A stretch of DNA of 64,000 nucleotides. It comes from DASXRA01 sp963737425. Its GTDB lineage: Bacteria > Actinomycetota > Actinomycetes > Mycobacteriales > Jatrophihabitantaceae. A program made the translations under genes and the position numbers. Below are positions 25,266 through 33,562 of this stretch, piece by piece (the stretch's first letter is position 1; each line of letters starts with the position of its first letter). A model generated the notes under the pieces. The model saw nothing but the letters and a program-made list of their open reading frames with translations, was not told the DNA's origin and did not search any database. The stretch is from NCBI GenBank assembly GCA_963737425.1, contig CAVTSX010000009.1:186001-250000 (forward strand), in the 5' to 3' direction.

Positions 25266-26339
25266 GTGGCTGCATCGGTCAGCGTCACTGACGTCGCGGC
25301 CCGTGCCGGGGTTTCGCTCGGCACGGTCTCAAATGTGCTCAACCGCCCGGACCGCGTCTCGGCCGCGACCCGCGAACGCGTGTTGCAGGCCATCGACGAG
25401 CTCGGCTTCGTCCGTAACGAGGCGGCCCGCCAGCTACGGGCCGGGCGCAGCCGCACCATCGGCCTGATCGTGCTCGACGTCGGCAACCCGTTCTTCACCG
25501 ACATCGCCGCGGGCGTCGAGAGCGCCGCCGCCGACGCCGGCCTTTCGGTCGTGCTGTGCAACAGCGGCGAAGATGTCGAGCGCGAGCAGCACTACCTGAG
25601 CGTGCTCGAGCAGCAACGGGCGTACGGCATCCTGGTCAGCCCGATCACCGGCAAGGACGCGCAGCTGCGGGCCATCCGCCGGCGCGGCATCCCGGTCGTC
25701 CTCGTCGACCGCGGTTCGGGCCGGCGCCAGTGCTCGGTGTCGGTCGACGACGTCGTCGGCGGCGAGATCGCCGTCGCGCACCTCATCGAGTGCGGGCACC
25801 GCGACATCGCCTTCGTCGGCGGGCCGGTCAGCATCAAGCAGGTCTCCGACCGCCTCGAAGGAGCGCGGCGGGCGATGCGTGCCGCCGGGCTGCCCGAGAA
25901 GCGGATCTCGGTCATCGAGACCGGCGCGCTGAACGTGTCAGAAGGCCGCTCGGCAGGCAAGCGCATCGCCGAGATGGCCGCGCGGCGTCGGCCCACCGCG
26001 GCGTTCTGCGCCAATGACCTCGTGGCCCTCGGCCTGTTGCAGGAGATGACGCGCCGACGCGTAGCCGTACCCGACGAGCTGGCCATAATCGGCTACGACG
26101 ACATCGAGTTCGCCGCGGCCGCGGCCGTCCCGCTGACCTCCATCCGCCAGCCCCGCCACCAGCTCGGGCTCGCGGCCGCCGGGCTGCTCATCGAGGAGGC
26201 CGACCAAGCCGACTCGCATCAGCACCGCCAGGTCGTGTTCGAGCCGAGCCTGGTCGTGCGCGAATCCACCGGACGGGCCGAGGCGCCCAGCGAGTCACCT
26301 GGCGGATCATCTCGTCGGCAGCAGCGCGAGCTGGCGTGA
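25266..26339 (+). CDS. LacI-family transcriptional regulator, probable rhamnose repressor
   Basis: A 357-residue repressor: N-terminal LacI HTH and hinge helix (VTDVAARAGVSLGTVSNVLN), then a periplasmic-binding-like ligand domain (SRTIGLIVLDVGNPFF, LVSPITGKDAQ, GHRDIAFVGGP, FCANDLVALGLLQ, IIGYDDIEFAAAA, PLTSIRQPR). GTG 25266 is chosen because GAGGAG lies 5 bases before it and the HTH starts right after. It is divergent from the rhamnose operon, whose promoter carries a LacI-type palindrome. It probably responds to rhamnose or a catabolite of it; the ligand is inferred from context. The 3' end overlaps the convergent gene by 33 bases. Confidence 0.88.
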   Translation: MAASVSVTDVAARAGVSLGTVSNVLNRPDRVSAATRERVLQAIDELGFVRNEAARQLRAGRSRTIGLIVLDVGNPFFTDIAAGVESAAADAGLSVVLCNSGEDVEREQHYLSVLEQQRAYGILVSPITGKDAQLRAIRRRGIPVVLVDRGSGRRQCSVSVDDVVGGEIAVAHLIECGHRDIAFVGGPVSIKQVSDRLEGARRAMRAAGLPEKRISVIETGALNVSEGRSAGKRIAEMAARRRPTAAFCANDLVALGLLQEMTRRRVAVPDELAIIGYDDIEFAAAAAVPLTSIRQPRHQLGLAAAGLLIEEADQADSHQHRQVVFEPSLVVRESTGRAEAPSESPGGSSRRQQRELA

Positions 26340-27101
26340 CTGCACGACCAGCCGGCCGGTCGAGTCCCACGCCTCGAAGTCCTCCTCGTGGTAGCCGTCG
26401 ACGACGTAGCGCGTCGATGCGCGGCAGGCCAGCCAGCCGGGTTCGGGACGGGCCCGCACGTGGGCGCTGAGCTCGATCGTGGCCGAGGCGAACTCGCCGA
26501 GCTCGAAGATCGCCGGGTTGGCCATGTCGACCATCACCGGCAGGTTGAATGTGTCGGGCTCGCCGCCATCGGCGAAGCGCATCCAGAACTCGCTGTAGGC
26601 GTTGCCGCTGGGCTTGCCCTCACGCCAGCCGGGCAGTTTCGCGAAGCGGAACTCCAGCCGCTCGGCGATCGACAGCCCGGGCACCCGCACACCGCCCGCC
26701 AGGTCGACGCAGTCGTCGGGTGATGGCAGATCGGGTGCCGCGCCGTCGACGACCGTGCGTCCCGATGTCTTGTCCAGGTCGGTGAACGACGCTACGACAC
26801 GGACGAGTTCGGTGCCGCCCTGCGTCAGCCGCGCCTCGCCGAAGGCCAGCCGGCGCCCGGCGCGGATCAGCTCGGCGTGAACCTGCGCGGGCCCGGACTG
26901 GGTTCGGCGCAGGTAGGTGGCCGAGACGGTGAGCGGGTCGGGGTAGGGCATCTCGCACCGAAGCGCCGACAGGCAGATCGCGAGCGCGTAGCCGCCGTTG
27001 GCGTGGCCGCCGACCACGTTCCATCGGTCACTGACCTCGGCCGAGTATTGCCCGGCGCCATTAGGGGTTACGCGAGTGTCGACGTCGAAAGACGGTGGCA
27101 T
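26307..27101 (-). CDS. Thioesterase-superfamily (double hotdog) protein
   Basis: A 264-residue protein resembling acyl-CoA thioesterase-like double-hotdog proteins (TesB-like/4HBT_3). Visible features are WNVVGGHANGGYALAICLSAL near residue 27 (N-terminal hotdog helix), ATYLRRTQSGPAQVHAELIRAGRRLAFGEARL, and a second hotdog with NLPVMVDMANPAIFELG and ATIELSAHVRARP. ATG 27101 is chosen because the longer open frame upstream is the shadow of cysM. It follows cysM by 47 bases on the same strand. The substrate is unknown. Confidence 0.75.
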   Translation of the reverse strand: MPPSFDVDTRVTPNGAGQYSAEVSDRWNVVGGHANGGYALAICLSALRCEMPYPDPLTVSATYLRRTQSGPAQVHAELIRAGRRLAFGEARLTQGGTELVRVVASFTDLDKTSGRTVVDGAAPDLPSPDDCVDLAGGVRVPGLSIAERLEFRFAKLPGWREGKPSGNAYSEFWMRFADGGEPDTFNLPVMVDMANPAIFELGEFASATIELSAHVRARPEPGWLACRASTRYVVDGYHEEDFEAWDSTGRLVVQSRQLALLPTR

Positions 27102-27148
27102 TCCCGCAATTGTGCAGGCACTGGTCGCTGCGATCCGCGCCGGGGTGA

Positions 27149-28111
27149 TCAAGCCCAGAGCTGACCCTCGAGCTTCTCCGCGGCCTGTTGCAAGGAACCG
27201 TTGTAGGCGCCGGTCGAGAGGTACTTCCAGCCGCCGTCGGCCACGATGAAGGCGATGTCGGCGCTCTGGCCCGCCGCGGCAACGCGGTCGGCGATGCCGA
27301 GCGCCGCGTGCAGGATCGCGCCGGACGAGATCCCGGCGAAGATCCCCTCCTGCTCGATGAGGTCCCTGGTGCGACGCAACGCGTCGTAGGAGGTGACCGA
27401 GAAGCGCGAGGTCAGCACCGAGTCGTCGTAGAGCTCGGGCACGAATCCCTCGTCGATGTTGCGCAGGCCGTAGACGAGTTCGCCGTAGCGGGGCTCGGCG
27501 GCGATGATCTGCACGTCGGGCGCCTTCTCGCGCAGGTAGCGTCCCGCCCCCATCAACGTGCCGGTAGTGCCGAGGCCGGCGACGAAGTGCGTGATGGTCG
27601 GCAGGTCGCGCAGGATCTCCGGCCCGGTGCCCTCGTAGTGGGCCCGGGCGTTCGCCGCGTTGCCGTACTGGTAAAGCATCACCCAGTCCGGGTTCTCGGC
27701 CGCCAGCTTCTTCGCGACGGCCACCGCCTGGTTCGATCCCCCGGCGGCCGGCGAGAAGATGATGCGCGCCCCGAACATCTCGAGCAGCTGGCGGCGTTCG
27801 ACCGATGTGTTCTCGGGCATCACGCACACCAGCCCGTACCCGCGCAGCTTCGCGACCATCGCCAGCGAGATACCGGTGTTGCCGGACGTCGGCTCGAGAA
27901 TCGTGCAACCCGGCGTGAGCGTGCCGTCGGCCTCCGCATCGCGGACCATGAACAGCGCCGCGCGGTCCTTGACCGATCCGGTCGGGTTGCGGTCTTCGAG
28001 CTTCGCCCATAGCCGCACCGGCTGGTCGCCGTCCCACCGCGGCGAGAGGCGGGGCAGCCCGACCAGCGGAGTCTCACCCAGCGCGTCGCTCAATGAGTCG
28101 TAGCGGGTCAT
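27149..28111 (-). CDS. cysM: O-phosphoserine sulfhydrylase using CysO-thiocarboxylate
   Basis: PLP-dependent cysteine synthase of the mycobacterial CysM type, which takes sulfur from thiocarboxylated CysO instead of free sulfide. The 320 residues show the PLP lysine in NPTGSVKDRAA, the TSGNTG loop, SVERRQLLEMFGA, GLGTTGTLMGAGR and GISSGAILHAAL. The gene follows cysO and mec on the same strand, as in Mycobacterium, which decides the subtype. Phosphoserine as acceptor is known for that family and inferred here. Confidence 0.92.
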   Translation of the reverse strand: MTRYDSLSDALGETPLVGLPRLSPRWDGDQPVRLWAKLEDRNPTGSVKDRAALFMVRDAEADGTLTPGCTILEPTSGNTGISLAMVAKLRGYGLVCVMPENTSVERRQLLEMFGARIIFSPAAGGSNQAVAVAKKLAAENPDWVMLYQYGNAANARAHYEGTGPEILRDLPTITHFVAGLGTTGTLMGAGRYLREKAPDVQIIAAEPRYGELVYGLRNIDEGFVPELYDDSVLTSRFSVTSYDALRRTRDLIEQEGIFAGISSGAILHAALGIADRVAAAGQSADIAFIVADGGWKYLSTGAYNGSLQQAAEKLEGQLWA

Positions 28112-28180
28112 GTCAGATCACCAACCTCTCGACTATCGCGAGCACGAAGATCAATCGGCAATGGCCGCGAGCGCGGCCGC

Positions 28181-28456
28181 TCAGCCGCCGGCGACCGCCG
28201 GCAGGATCGTGACCGAGTCGCCGTCCTTGAGCGCGGTGTCGAGCGAGCCGGTGAAACGCACGTCCTCGTCATTGACGTAGACGTTGACGAAGCGGTGCAG
28301 GCCACCCTCGTCGGTGATCAGGCGCCCTTTCAGGCCCGGGTGCTCGGCGTCCAGATTGTCGAAGAGCGCCGAGAGAGTGTCGCCGGCGGCGGCGACGGAC
28401 TTCTCACCGCCGGTGTACGTGCGAAGGATCGTGGGGATCTTGACCTCGATGGCCAT
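28181..28456 (-). CDS. cysO: Sulfur-carrier protein CysO
   Basis: A 91-residue ubiquitin-like (ThiS/MoaD fold) sulfur carrier ending in Gly-Gly, the residue pair that is thiocarboxylated and later extended by the new cysteine. Typical segments are VKIPTILRTYTGGEKSV, LITDEGGLHRFVNVYVNDED and DGDSVTILPAVAGG. ATG 28456 has GGAGT about 9 bases upstream. It sits 69 bases before cysM and 168 after mec, an arrangement expected for the Mec-CysO-CysM pathway. Confidence 0.93.
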   Translation of the reverse strand: MAIEVKIPTILRTYTGGEKSVAAAGDTLSALFDNLDAEHPGLKGRLITDEGGLHRFVNVYVNDEDVRFTGSLDTALKDGDSVTILPAVAGG

Positions 28457-28534
28457 GGATGCGGGACTCCTGTCGTGCGTGAGTGGTCGTGCAATGGGCT
28501 GCATGCAGAACGCGGATCGGTAGCCAGAATCGTC

Positions 28535-28554
28535 CCACCCGCCCTTACGGGTGG
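28535..28554. promoter_or_regulatory. Hairpin between mec and cysO
   Basis: CCACCCG and CGGGTGG form a perfect 7-base stem with a 6-base loop in the 168-base gap between mec and cysO. No T-tract follows on either strand, so this is more likely a leader or processing structure than a simple terminator. Confidence 0.45.
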
Positions 28555-28624
28555 CGCGGTTCACCGACAGTCGTAGTCGAGCTTCACCCGGGAATGGCCT
28601 AATCGGACACGCTCGATCAGTGCG

Positions 28625-29038
28625 TCATGCATAGGACTCGACCACCGTCACCGGCTCCTCGCTGACCTCGCCGTCGACGATGCGAAACGACCGGAAATCG
28701 TCGTCCGCCGACCGCGTCGACACGAGAACGTAGTGCGCATTCGGCTCGGAGGCGTAGGAGATGTCGGTGCGCGACGGGTAGGCCTCGGTGGCCGTGTGCG
28801 AGTGGTAGATCACCACCGGTTCCTCGTCGCGATCGTCCATGTCACGCCAGACGCGCAGTTGCTCGGCCGAGTCGAAGCGGTAGAACGTCGGCGAGCGCTC
28901 GGCATTGAGCATCGGGATGTAGCGGGTCGGCCGGTCGCTGCCCAGGACGCCCGCGACGACCCCGCACGCCTCGTCCGGGTGGTCGCGCCGCGCATGCGCG
29001 ACGATGGCGTCGCGGGTGGCCCGGTCGATGGTCAGCAC
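28625..29038 (-). CDS. mec: Mec JAMM-domain metallopeptidase releasing cysteine from CysO
   Basis: Zn-dependent JAB1/MPN hydrolase of 137 residues. It removes the new C-terminal cysteine from CysO-cysteine. The JAMM motif is complete: Glu in PDEACGVVAG and HSHTATEAYPSRTD (HxH, ten residues, D). GTG 29038 gives the family length and begins directly with LTIDRATRDAI. No ribosome binding site is visible, but TAACCT ends 8 bases upstream, so leaderless initiation is possible. The gene heads the mec-cysO-cysM group. Confidence 0.9.
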   Translation of the reverse strand: MLTIDRATRDAIVAHARRDHPDEACGVVAGVLGSDRPTRYIPMLNAERSPTFYRFDSAEQLRVWRDMDDRDEEPVVIYHSHTATEAYPSRTDISYASEPNAHYVLVSTRSADDDFRSFRIVDGEVSEEPVTVVESYA

Positions 29039-29473
29039 GGTGCCCAAGGTTACCGACGCGACGGCGGCGCCGGTGGGCCGAGGCCGCAAACGCCCCGTCC
29101 CGGGAGCCGACGCCAAGTGCGACAGCCGCAGATCGCTACAGTCCGAGGCCCTGCCAGGAGTCCGCGCGCGGACCGTTGATCATCTCTGTCGAAGCCGCGA
29201 CTCATGGCGGATCCGGCAGAAATCATCAAGCCCCGATGGGACGTCTCGGAGCCCCGCACCCGTGCCAGGGCGCGATCTACGACCGTCGGACAAAGCCCCG
29301 CGCCCAGTGTCCTGAGTCAGAAGTTCGTCGTCAGATCCGGTGATCCAGGTGTGCGCCCGCAAGGCGGACGAGGAGCCGATACCGGGGTTGTATCGGCGAC
29401 GAGGACAACGCGGCGAGCGTGCAGCTGGGCGCCGGAATTACCGTCTGAATTTCTGGCGCGGACACTAGCTCGA
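29039..29473. other. 435-base intergenic region between mec and the DUF2017 gene
   Basis: Short open frames here lack family resemblance, good starts or consistent codon use, so I see no convincing gene. The stretch should contain the mec promoter. It holds a 54-base hairpin (29176-29229) and a short CTAG-CTCGA-CTAG inverted repeat near 29465-29477 that runs into the end of the DUF2017 gene. In M. tuberculosis one further gene lies between the DUF2017 gene and mec; it is absent here, and this spacer may be what remains. Confidence 0.6.
29176..29229. repeat. 54-base hairpin element, copy 1
   Basis: TTGATCATCTCTG is followed, after a loop containing CGAAG-N5-ACT-N-AT-N-GCGG, by CAGAAATCATCAA, an inverted arm with two mismatches. 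The total is 54 bases, identical to the copy at 48081-48134, which also shares the loop words. A third copy is at 35644. Confidence 0.8.
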
Positions 29474-29950
29474 CTAGCGCATGACGGCGCGCACGAGCGA
29501 GTCCTGCAGCGCGGTGAGCCAGTGGTAGATGGCGCGGGTCTGGGCGTCCGGATCCGCCGGGTCGAGTTCGGGCTCGTCATCCTCGGTGATGTTGAGGCGG
29601 GTGCCGATCGCCAGGCGCAGATCGTTGAGCACGGCCAGCCACCGCCGACCGGCGTCCTCGTCCAGATCAACGTCGCCGGCGGCAACCGGCAGGTCGCTGC
29701 GGCACTTCTCGAGCCGCTCGAGCCGGGCATCACGAAGCCCGTCCTCGGTGAACGACCGGAACTCCTCGGCAGCGTCGGCGTCGCCGGGATACGCCGAGGG
29801 AAACAGCCTTTCCCGGACGGGGTCGTCGTCAGGCAGGGTGCGCATCGCACTTGCGAGGTCGTCGAAGAGCGTCGTGAGCAGGCCTGCTTCGACGGCCTCG
29901 AGATTGATCCGTACGCGACCGCGTCGGCCCGGCCGCCGACTGACCCTCAC
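29474..29950 (-). CDS. DUF2017 protein, AosR-like
   Basis: A 158-residue acidic helical protein of the actinobacterial DUF2017 family. In Mycobacterium the member next to clpS (AosR) is reported as a redox-responsive regulator of the mec-cysO-cysM pathway, which also lies next door here. GTG 29950 overlaps the clpS stop as GTGA and is preferred to the upstream GTG 29977. Only one cysteine is visible (EKCRSDL), so the CXXXC redox motif described for AosR is missing. The family call is good; the regulatory role here is inferred. Confidence 0.8.
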   Translation of the reverse strand: MRVSRRPGRRGRVRINLEAVEAGLLTTLFDDLASAMRTLPDDDPVRERLFPSAYPGDADAAEEFRSFTEDGLRDARLERLEKCRSDLPVAAGDVDLDEDAGRRWLAVLNDLRLAIGTRLNITEDDEPELDPADPDAQTRAIYHWLTALQDSLVRAVMR

Positions 29951-30264
29951 GCGTCTTGGTGCTGCAACGTGGCCCACAGCCCGTAGCCGTGCAGTGTGTT
30001 CACGTCGAGTTCCATGCGCTCACGGGTCCCGGTCGAGACGACGGCCCGACCGCGTTCGTGCACGTCGAGCATGAGCTTCTCGGCCTTGGGTTTCGAATAG
30101 CCGAATACGATCATGAAAACATGCGTCACGTAGCTCATCAGGTTGATCGGGTCATTCCATACGATCGTGAGCCACGGACGGTCGACCCCGGCGAGGGCGT
30201 CGGTCTGCTCCTCGCGCAGCGTCTCACCCTGTGTCCCACGCGTGGGCGAGAGCGTGCCAGACAT
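29947..30264 (-). CDS. clpS: ATP-dependent Clp protease adaptor ClpS
   Basis: Adaptor that binds N-degron substrates and delivers them to the Clp chaperone. The 105 residues carry the family core WLTIVWNDPINLMSYVTHVF, the substrate-pocket Asn-Asp, and a second helix with KPKAEKLMLDVHERGRAVV. ATG 30264 is the only good start. It overlaps the DUF2017 gene by 4 bases and lies in the same order as in M. tuberculosis, close to the convergent pncB. Confidence 0.92.
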   Translation of the reverse strand: MSGTLSPTRGTQGETLREEQTDALAGVDRPWLTIVWNDPINLMSYVTHVFMIVFGYSKPKAEKLMLDVHERGRAVVSTGTRERMELDVNTLHGYGLWATLQHQDA

Positions 30265-30448
30265 CTATCTATGGTGGCACGGTCACGGTCCGATCACGAC
30301 CCCTCGCCCACAGTTGACCGTAAATGTCCCACTGGAGTTGGCGTCGTTTCCCCGCGGTAAAGCCCGCACAGGCGTTCGCAGTTCCGTTGATCATTGATCA
30401 CCCGTTTGGCGGTGACATCACCCATCTGACCCACTACGGTCAAGCGCC

Positions 30449-31192
30449 ATGAGTGCGCCATATAACCCTGGACCGGGCGGGAATCAACCCGGTCAACAGC
30501 CGCAGTGGGGCGGGTACCCCGGCGGCGCGAATTATCCCCAGCAAGGTCAGCCCAGCTATTCCGAGCAGCCCAGTAGTCCGCAGCAGCAGGGCAACTACTC
30601 CGGCGGTTACCAGCAAGGCAACTACCCGGGCGGAAACTACCCGCAGCAGCAAGGCGGCTACGGCTACCAGCAGCAGCCGCAGCCGCAGCCGCAACAGTCC
30701 TCGTGGAGTTCGAGCTACGGCGAGCGTTCAGGCGATGCGGCCTCGGTGGGCATCGTCGGGATTGCCGTCGCGGCCGTCGGGGCGCTGCTGCTCATCCTCG
30801 GGATTTCCGCACTGGACTGGTACAGCGCTGAGGGCGACAAGATCAAGCTCAGCGACGTGCACGACGGAGCCAAGCAGATCGACGCGGGCCTCATGAAGGC
30901 GTACGGCGGTTTCCTGGTATGGATCCTGCTCGTTCTCGTCGTCGTTTCCGCGGTGGTCGCCAGCCTGCCCATCGGGTCGCCCGCGGTAGCGTTCCGCATC
31001 GTCGCCCCGGTCCTCGGCCTGCTCGGCGTCGTGATCACCCTGATCGCGCTCAACAGCTTCTGGAGCAAGGCGAAAGACGCGGGCAGCACTGACGTGGGCA
31101 TCTTCAAGCACAGCGCGATCGGGCTCTACCTGACACTGCTCGGGTTCCTGGTTGCGGGCGTCGCCGGGGTATTCGGGCCGCGACGCACGTGA
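30449..31192 (+). CDS. Four-helix membrane protein with a Gln/Pro/Gly/Tyr-rich cytosolic tail
   Basis: The first 95 residues are low-complexity and rich in Gln, Pro, Gly, Tyr and Ser (repeats such as QGNYSGGYQQGNYPGG), probably disordered. They are followed by four hydrophobic segments (about 100-122, 152-172, 182-200 and 222-242). No enzyme motif is seen. The layout resembles the many actinobacterial membrane proteins with a Q/P/G-rich N-terminal tail; function unknown. Only 22 bases separate it from pncB on the same strand, so they may be co-transcribed. Confidence 0.8.
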   Translation: MSAPYNPGPGGNQPGQQPQWGGYPGGANYPQQGQPSYSEQPSSPQQQGNYSGGYQQGNYPGGNYPQQQGGYGYQQQPQPQPQQSSWSSSYGERSGDAASVGIVGIAVAAVGALLLILGISALDWYSAEGDKIKLSDVHDGAKQIDAGLMKAYGGFLVWILLVLVVVSAVVASLPIGSPAVAFRIVAPVLGLLGVVITLIALNSFWSKAKDAGSTDVGIFKHSAIGLYLTLLGFLVAGVAGVFGPRRT

Positions 31193-31214
31193 CCCGTTGG
31201 GCGCGCCCGCAGCC

Positions 31215-32495
31215 ATGAGTACCGGGCTGCTGACGGATCGCTACGAGCTCACCATGCTCGACGCCGCTCTGCGGGATTCCACCGCAGAGCGGCATTGCGT
31301 GTTCGAGGTATTTGCGCGGCGCCTACCCGACGGGCGCCGATACGGCGTGGTCGGTGGCACGGCCCGTCTGCTCGACGCGATCATCGACTTCACCTTCGGC
31401 GCCGCGATGATCGACCTGCTGCGCGGCGACGGTGCGATCGGCGACGCGGCGGCGGACTACCTCGCCGGCTACCGCTTCGCCGGCGACGTCGACGGTTACG
31501 CCGAGGGCGAACTGTATTTCCCCTACTCGCCCCTGCTCACGGTGTCGGGGACGTTCGCCGAGGCGATCGTGCTCGAGACGCTCGTGCTGTCGGTGCTCAA
31601 TCATGATTCGGCAATCGCTTCGGCCGCCGCACGCATGGTCAGCGCCGCGCAGGGGCGTCCGATCATCGAGATGGGCTCACGCCGCACACACGAGATCGCG
31701 GCCGTGTCGGCAGCGCGCGCGGCATACCTCGCCGGATTCGCCGCCACCTCCAACCTCGCGGCCGGCGAGCGGTACGGCGTGCCCACCACGGGAACCGCCT
31801 CGCACGCATTCACCTTGCTGCACGACGACGAGGCGGCCGCGTTTCGTGCCCAGGTCGCGGCGCTGGGCCCCGGCACGACCCTGCTCGTCGACACGTACGA
31901 CCTCACGAAGGGCATCGCCACCGCGGTCGAGGTCGCCGGGCCGTCGCTCGGTGCGATCCGCATCGACTCGGGCGACGTGGGGGTGCTCGCCCGTCAGGCG
32001 CGTCAGCAACTCGACTCTCTTGGTGCGACGGGCACGCGCATCATCGTCAGCGGCGACCTCGACGAGTACTCGATCGCGTCGCTCGCCGCCTCTCCCGTCG
32101 ACGCTTACGGAGCAGGCACGGCCGTGGTCACCGGTTCCGGCGCGCCAACCGCAGGCATGGTCTACAAGCTCGTCGAGGTCGACGGACGACCCGTCGCCAA
32201 GCGATCCGAGCACAAAGAGAGCCACGGCGCGCGAAAGACCGCCTACCGCGCCTACAAGCCCACCGGCACCGCCATCGAGGAGATCATCCTGGCCGGTGGC
32301 GTGCCGAGTCTGGGCGAACACGACCGGCTGCTGCAGCGCGCACTGATGCGAGGCGGCAGCCCGGTCGACGACCGGCGCGATATCGAGGCGTCACGCGATC
32401 ACGTGCGCGAGGCGATGATCACGCTGCCCTGGGACGGGCTCAAACTCTCCCGCGGCGAGCCGGCCATACCGACCCGCATCGTCGCGTCGCGCTGA
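31215..32495 (+). CDS. pncB: Nicotinate phosphoribosyltransferase
   Basis: Makes nicotinate mononucleotide from nicotinate and PRPP with ATP hydrolysis, for NAD salvage. The 426 residues match the family: LLTDRYELTMLDAAL at the N-terminus, EMGSRRTHE near 155, GTASHAFTLLHDD near 195, DTYDLTKGIATAVEV and IDSGDVGVLARQ (PRPP/phosphate-binding loops), and ISGDLDEYSI-like VSGDLDEYSIA. ATG 31215 is chosen because the family N-terminus starts there. In M. tuberculosis pncB1 is also next to clpS. Confidence 0.93.
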   Translation: MSTGLLTDRYELTMLDAALRDSTAERHCVFEVFARRLPDGRRYGVVGGTARLLDAIIDFTFGAAMIDLLRGDGAIGDAAADYLAGYRFAGDVDGYAEGELYFPYSPLLTVSGTFAEAIVLETLVLSVLNHDSAIASAAARMVSAAQGRPIIEMGSRRTHEIAAVSAARAAYLAGFAATSNLAAGERYGVPTTGTASHAFTLLHDDEAAAFRAQVAALGPGTTLLVDTYDLTKGIATAVEVAGPSLGAIRIDSGDVGVLARQARQQLDSLGATGTRIIVSGDLDEYSIASLAASPVDAYGAGTAVVTGSGAPTAGMVYKLVEVDGRPVAKRSEHKESHGARKTAYRAYKPTGTAIEEIILAGGVPSLGEHDRLLQRALMRGGSPVDDRRDIEASRDHVREAMITLPWDGLKLSRGEPAIPTRIVASR

Positions 32496-32547
32496 TCATG
32501 CAACCGACGGCGTCACCAGCACGCCCAGGGTTGCCCGATCGGTGCGG

Positions 32548-33522
32548 TCAGCTACCGGGCGCGAGGCCCAGCATCAGCAGCACCGAATCAAGAAACGCCA
32601 GGTCGTCTGACGCCGCGGCGGCCGCCCGGCGCGCCGAATTCGTGTCGACGCCGATGGCGAGGCCGGCGTTGTAGAGCAGGCGGTCGCTGTGGCGTACGTC
32701 GCCGACGGCCACCGTCTGCGCCAACGGAACCTCGAAGGTCGCAGCGAGCCGGTCGAGCACCGCCGACTTGCCGGCGACGTCGGTCACCGCGACCGCGGCA
32801 TCGAGTTCGAGGGCGGCGGCAAGGTGGTCGGCCGCGGCTTGCGGGGCGGTCGTCACGGCGGCGACCAGGCACCCGGAGCGCTGCACCGTGCGGACGAAGC
32901 CCCGCACGCGGGGTGCGTAGGCGATCTCGTCCGCGTCCTGGGCATCGGCGCCCAGCGTGGCGTCGGCGTCCAGTACGAGCAGTCGCCGCGCGCCGAGCCG
33001 CGACGAGACGGGCTCCACCGCGATGTCGAGGCCCGTGTCGTCGGCCGCGGCGATCAGCGATTTGCGCACGCGCCGGCCATTGCCGTCGATCGACATCTCG
33101 ATGCTCGTCATAGGGTCGAGGGCGGACTGCCACATCGCCTCGATGTTGCCGCCGACATCGGTGACGTGCTTGGCGACATCGCCGAGTGCGCCCGCACGCA
33201 GTCTCCGCCCGACGACCACGGCGCGGCTTCGCCCCTCGCGGTGCCTGGGCCGCCGCTTGCGCGGCATAGGGGCGTGACCGGCGGCGACCTCGACGTGCGA
33301 GTCGATCCCGAACGCGTCGGCCGTACTGCTGACCGAATGCCGCAGCGCGCTGGTGTCACCGCGTAGATCGACGAGCACCGACAGGCTTGCCCGCTGGCCC
33401 GCGACGGACTGCTCGACGTCGCGCACGTCGACGTCGTGCGCGGCCAGCGCGGCAAAGATGACAGCCGTGACACCCGGCCGGTCATGGCCGGTCACGGTGA
33501 CCAGTACTGAGGTGGGACGCAT
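32548..33522 (-). CDS. SerB-like ACT/HAD protein lacking the cap domain
   Basis: A 324-residue protein with two ACT-type domains (about 1-80 and 95-175) and a HAD phosphatase core, the layout of actinobacterial phosphoserine phosphatase SerB2. HAD motif I (LDADAT), a Thr at motif II (VTTAP), the motif III Lys (GKSAVL) and motif IV acidic residues (GDVRHSD) are present. The segment between motifs I and II is much shorter than in SerB, so the cap with substrate-binding residues is mostly missing, and motif IV lacks the usual GDGAND. It lies next to ctaD as serB2 does in M. tuberculosis. It may be a regulatory or altered phosphatase. Confidence 0.75.
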   Translation of the reverse strand: MRPTSVLVTVTGHDRPGVTAVIFAALAAHDVDVRDVEQSVAGQRASLSVLVDLRGDTSALRHSVSSTADAFGIDSHVEVAAGHAPMPRKRRPRHREGRSRAVVVGRRLRAGALGDVAKHVTDVGGNIEAMWQSALDPMTSIEMSIDGNGRRVRKSLIAAADDTGLDIAVEPVSSRLGARRLLVLDADATLGADAQDADEIAYAPRVRGFVRTVQRSGCLVAAVTTAPQAAADHLAAALELDAAVAVTDVAGKSAVLDRLAATFEVPLAQTVAVGDVRHSDRLLYNAGLAIGVDTNSARRAAAAASDDLAFLDSVLLMLGLAPGS

Positions 33523-33543
33523 GAATCCTTAAGGCTTGACGGT

Positions 33544-33562
33544 CCTGGCGGCGTGCGCCAGG
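33544..33562 (-). terminator. Hairpin directly after ctaD
   Basis: CCTGGCG and CGCCAGG form a perfect 7-base stem with a 5-base loop immediately after the ctaD stop codon. No T-tract follows on the minus strand, so termination strength is uncertain. The SerB-like gene starts only 22 bases further on. Confidence 0.4.

Noticed and set aside
27725..27745. GGTTCGATCCCCC resembling a tRNA T-loop
   Set aside because: It lies within cysM coding sequence (SNQAV region) and no acceptor or anticodon arms can be folded around it.
26307..28037. A single 576-codon open frame covering the thioesterase-like gene and part of cysM
   Set aside because: Its first half is an Arg/Gly-rich shadow of cysM read in another frame. 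The thioesterase fold starts at ATG 27101.
29180..29362. Short minus-strand frame between mec and the DUF2017 gene, possibly a transposase remnant
   Set aside because: The peptide has no recognisable family motif, overlaps a hairpin element and has no ribosome binding site.
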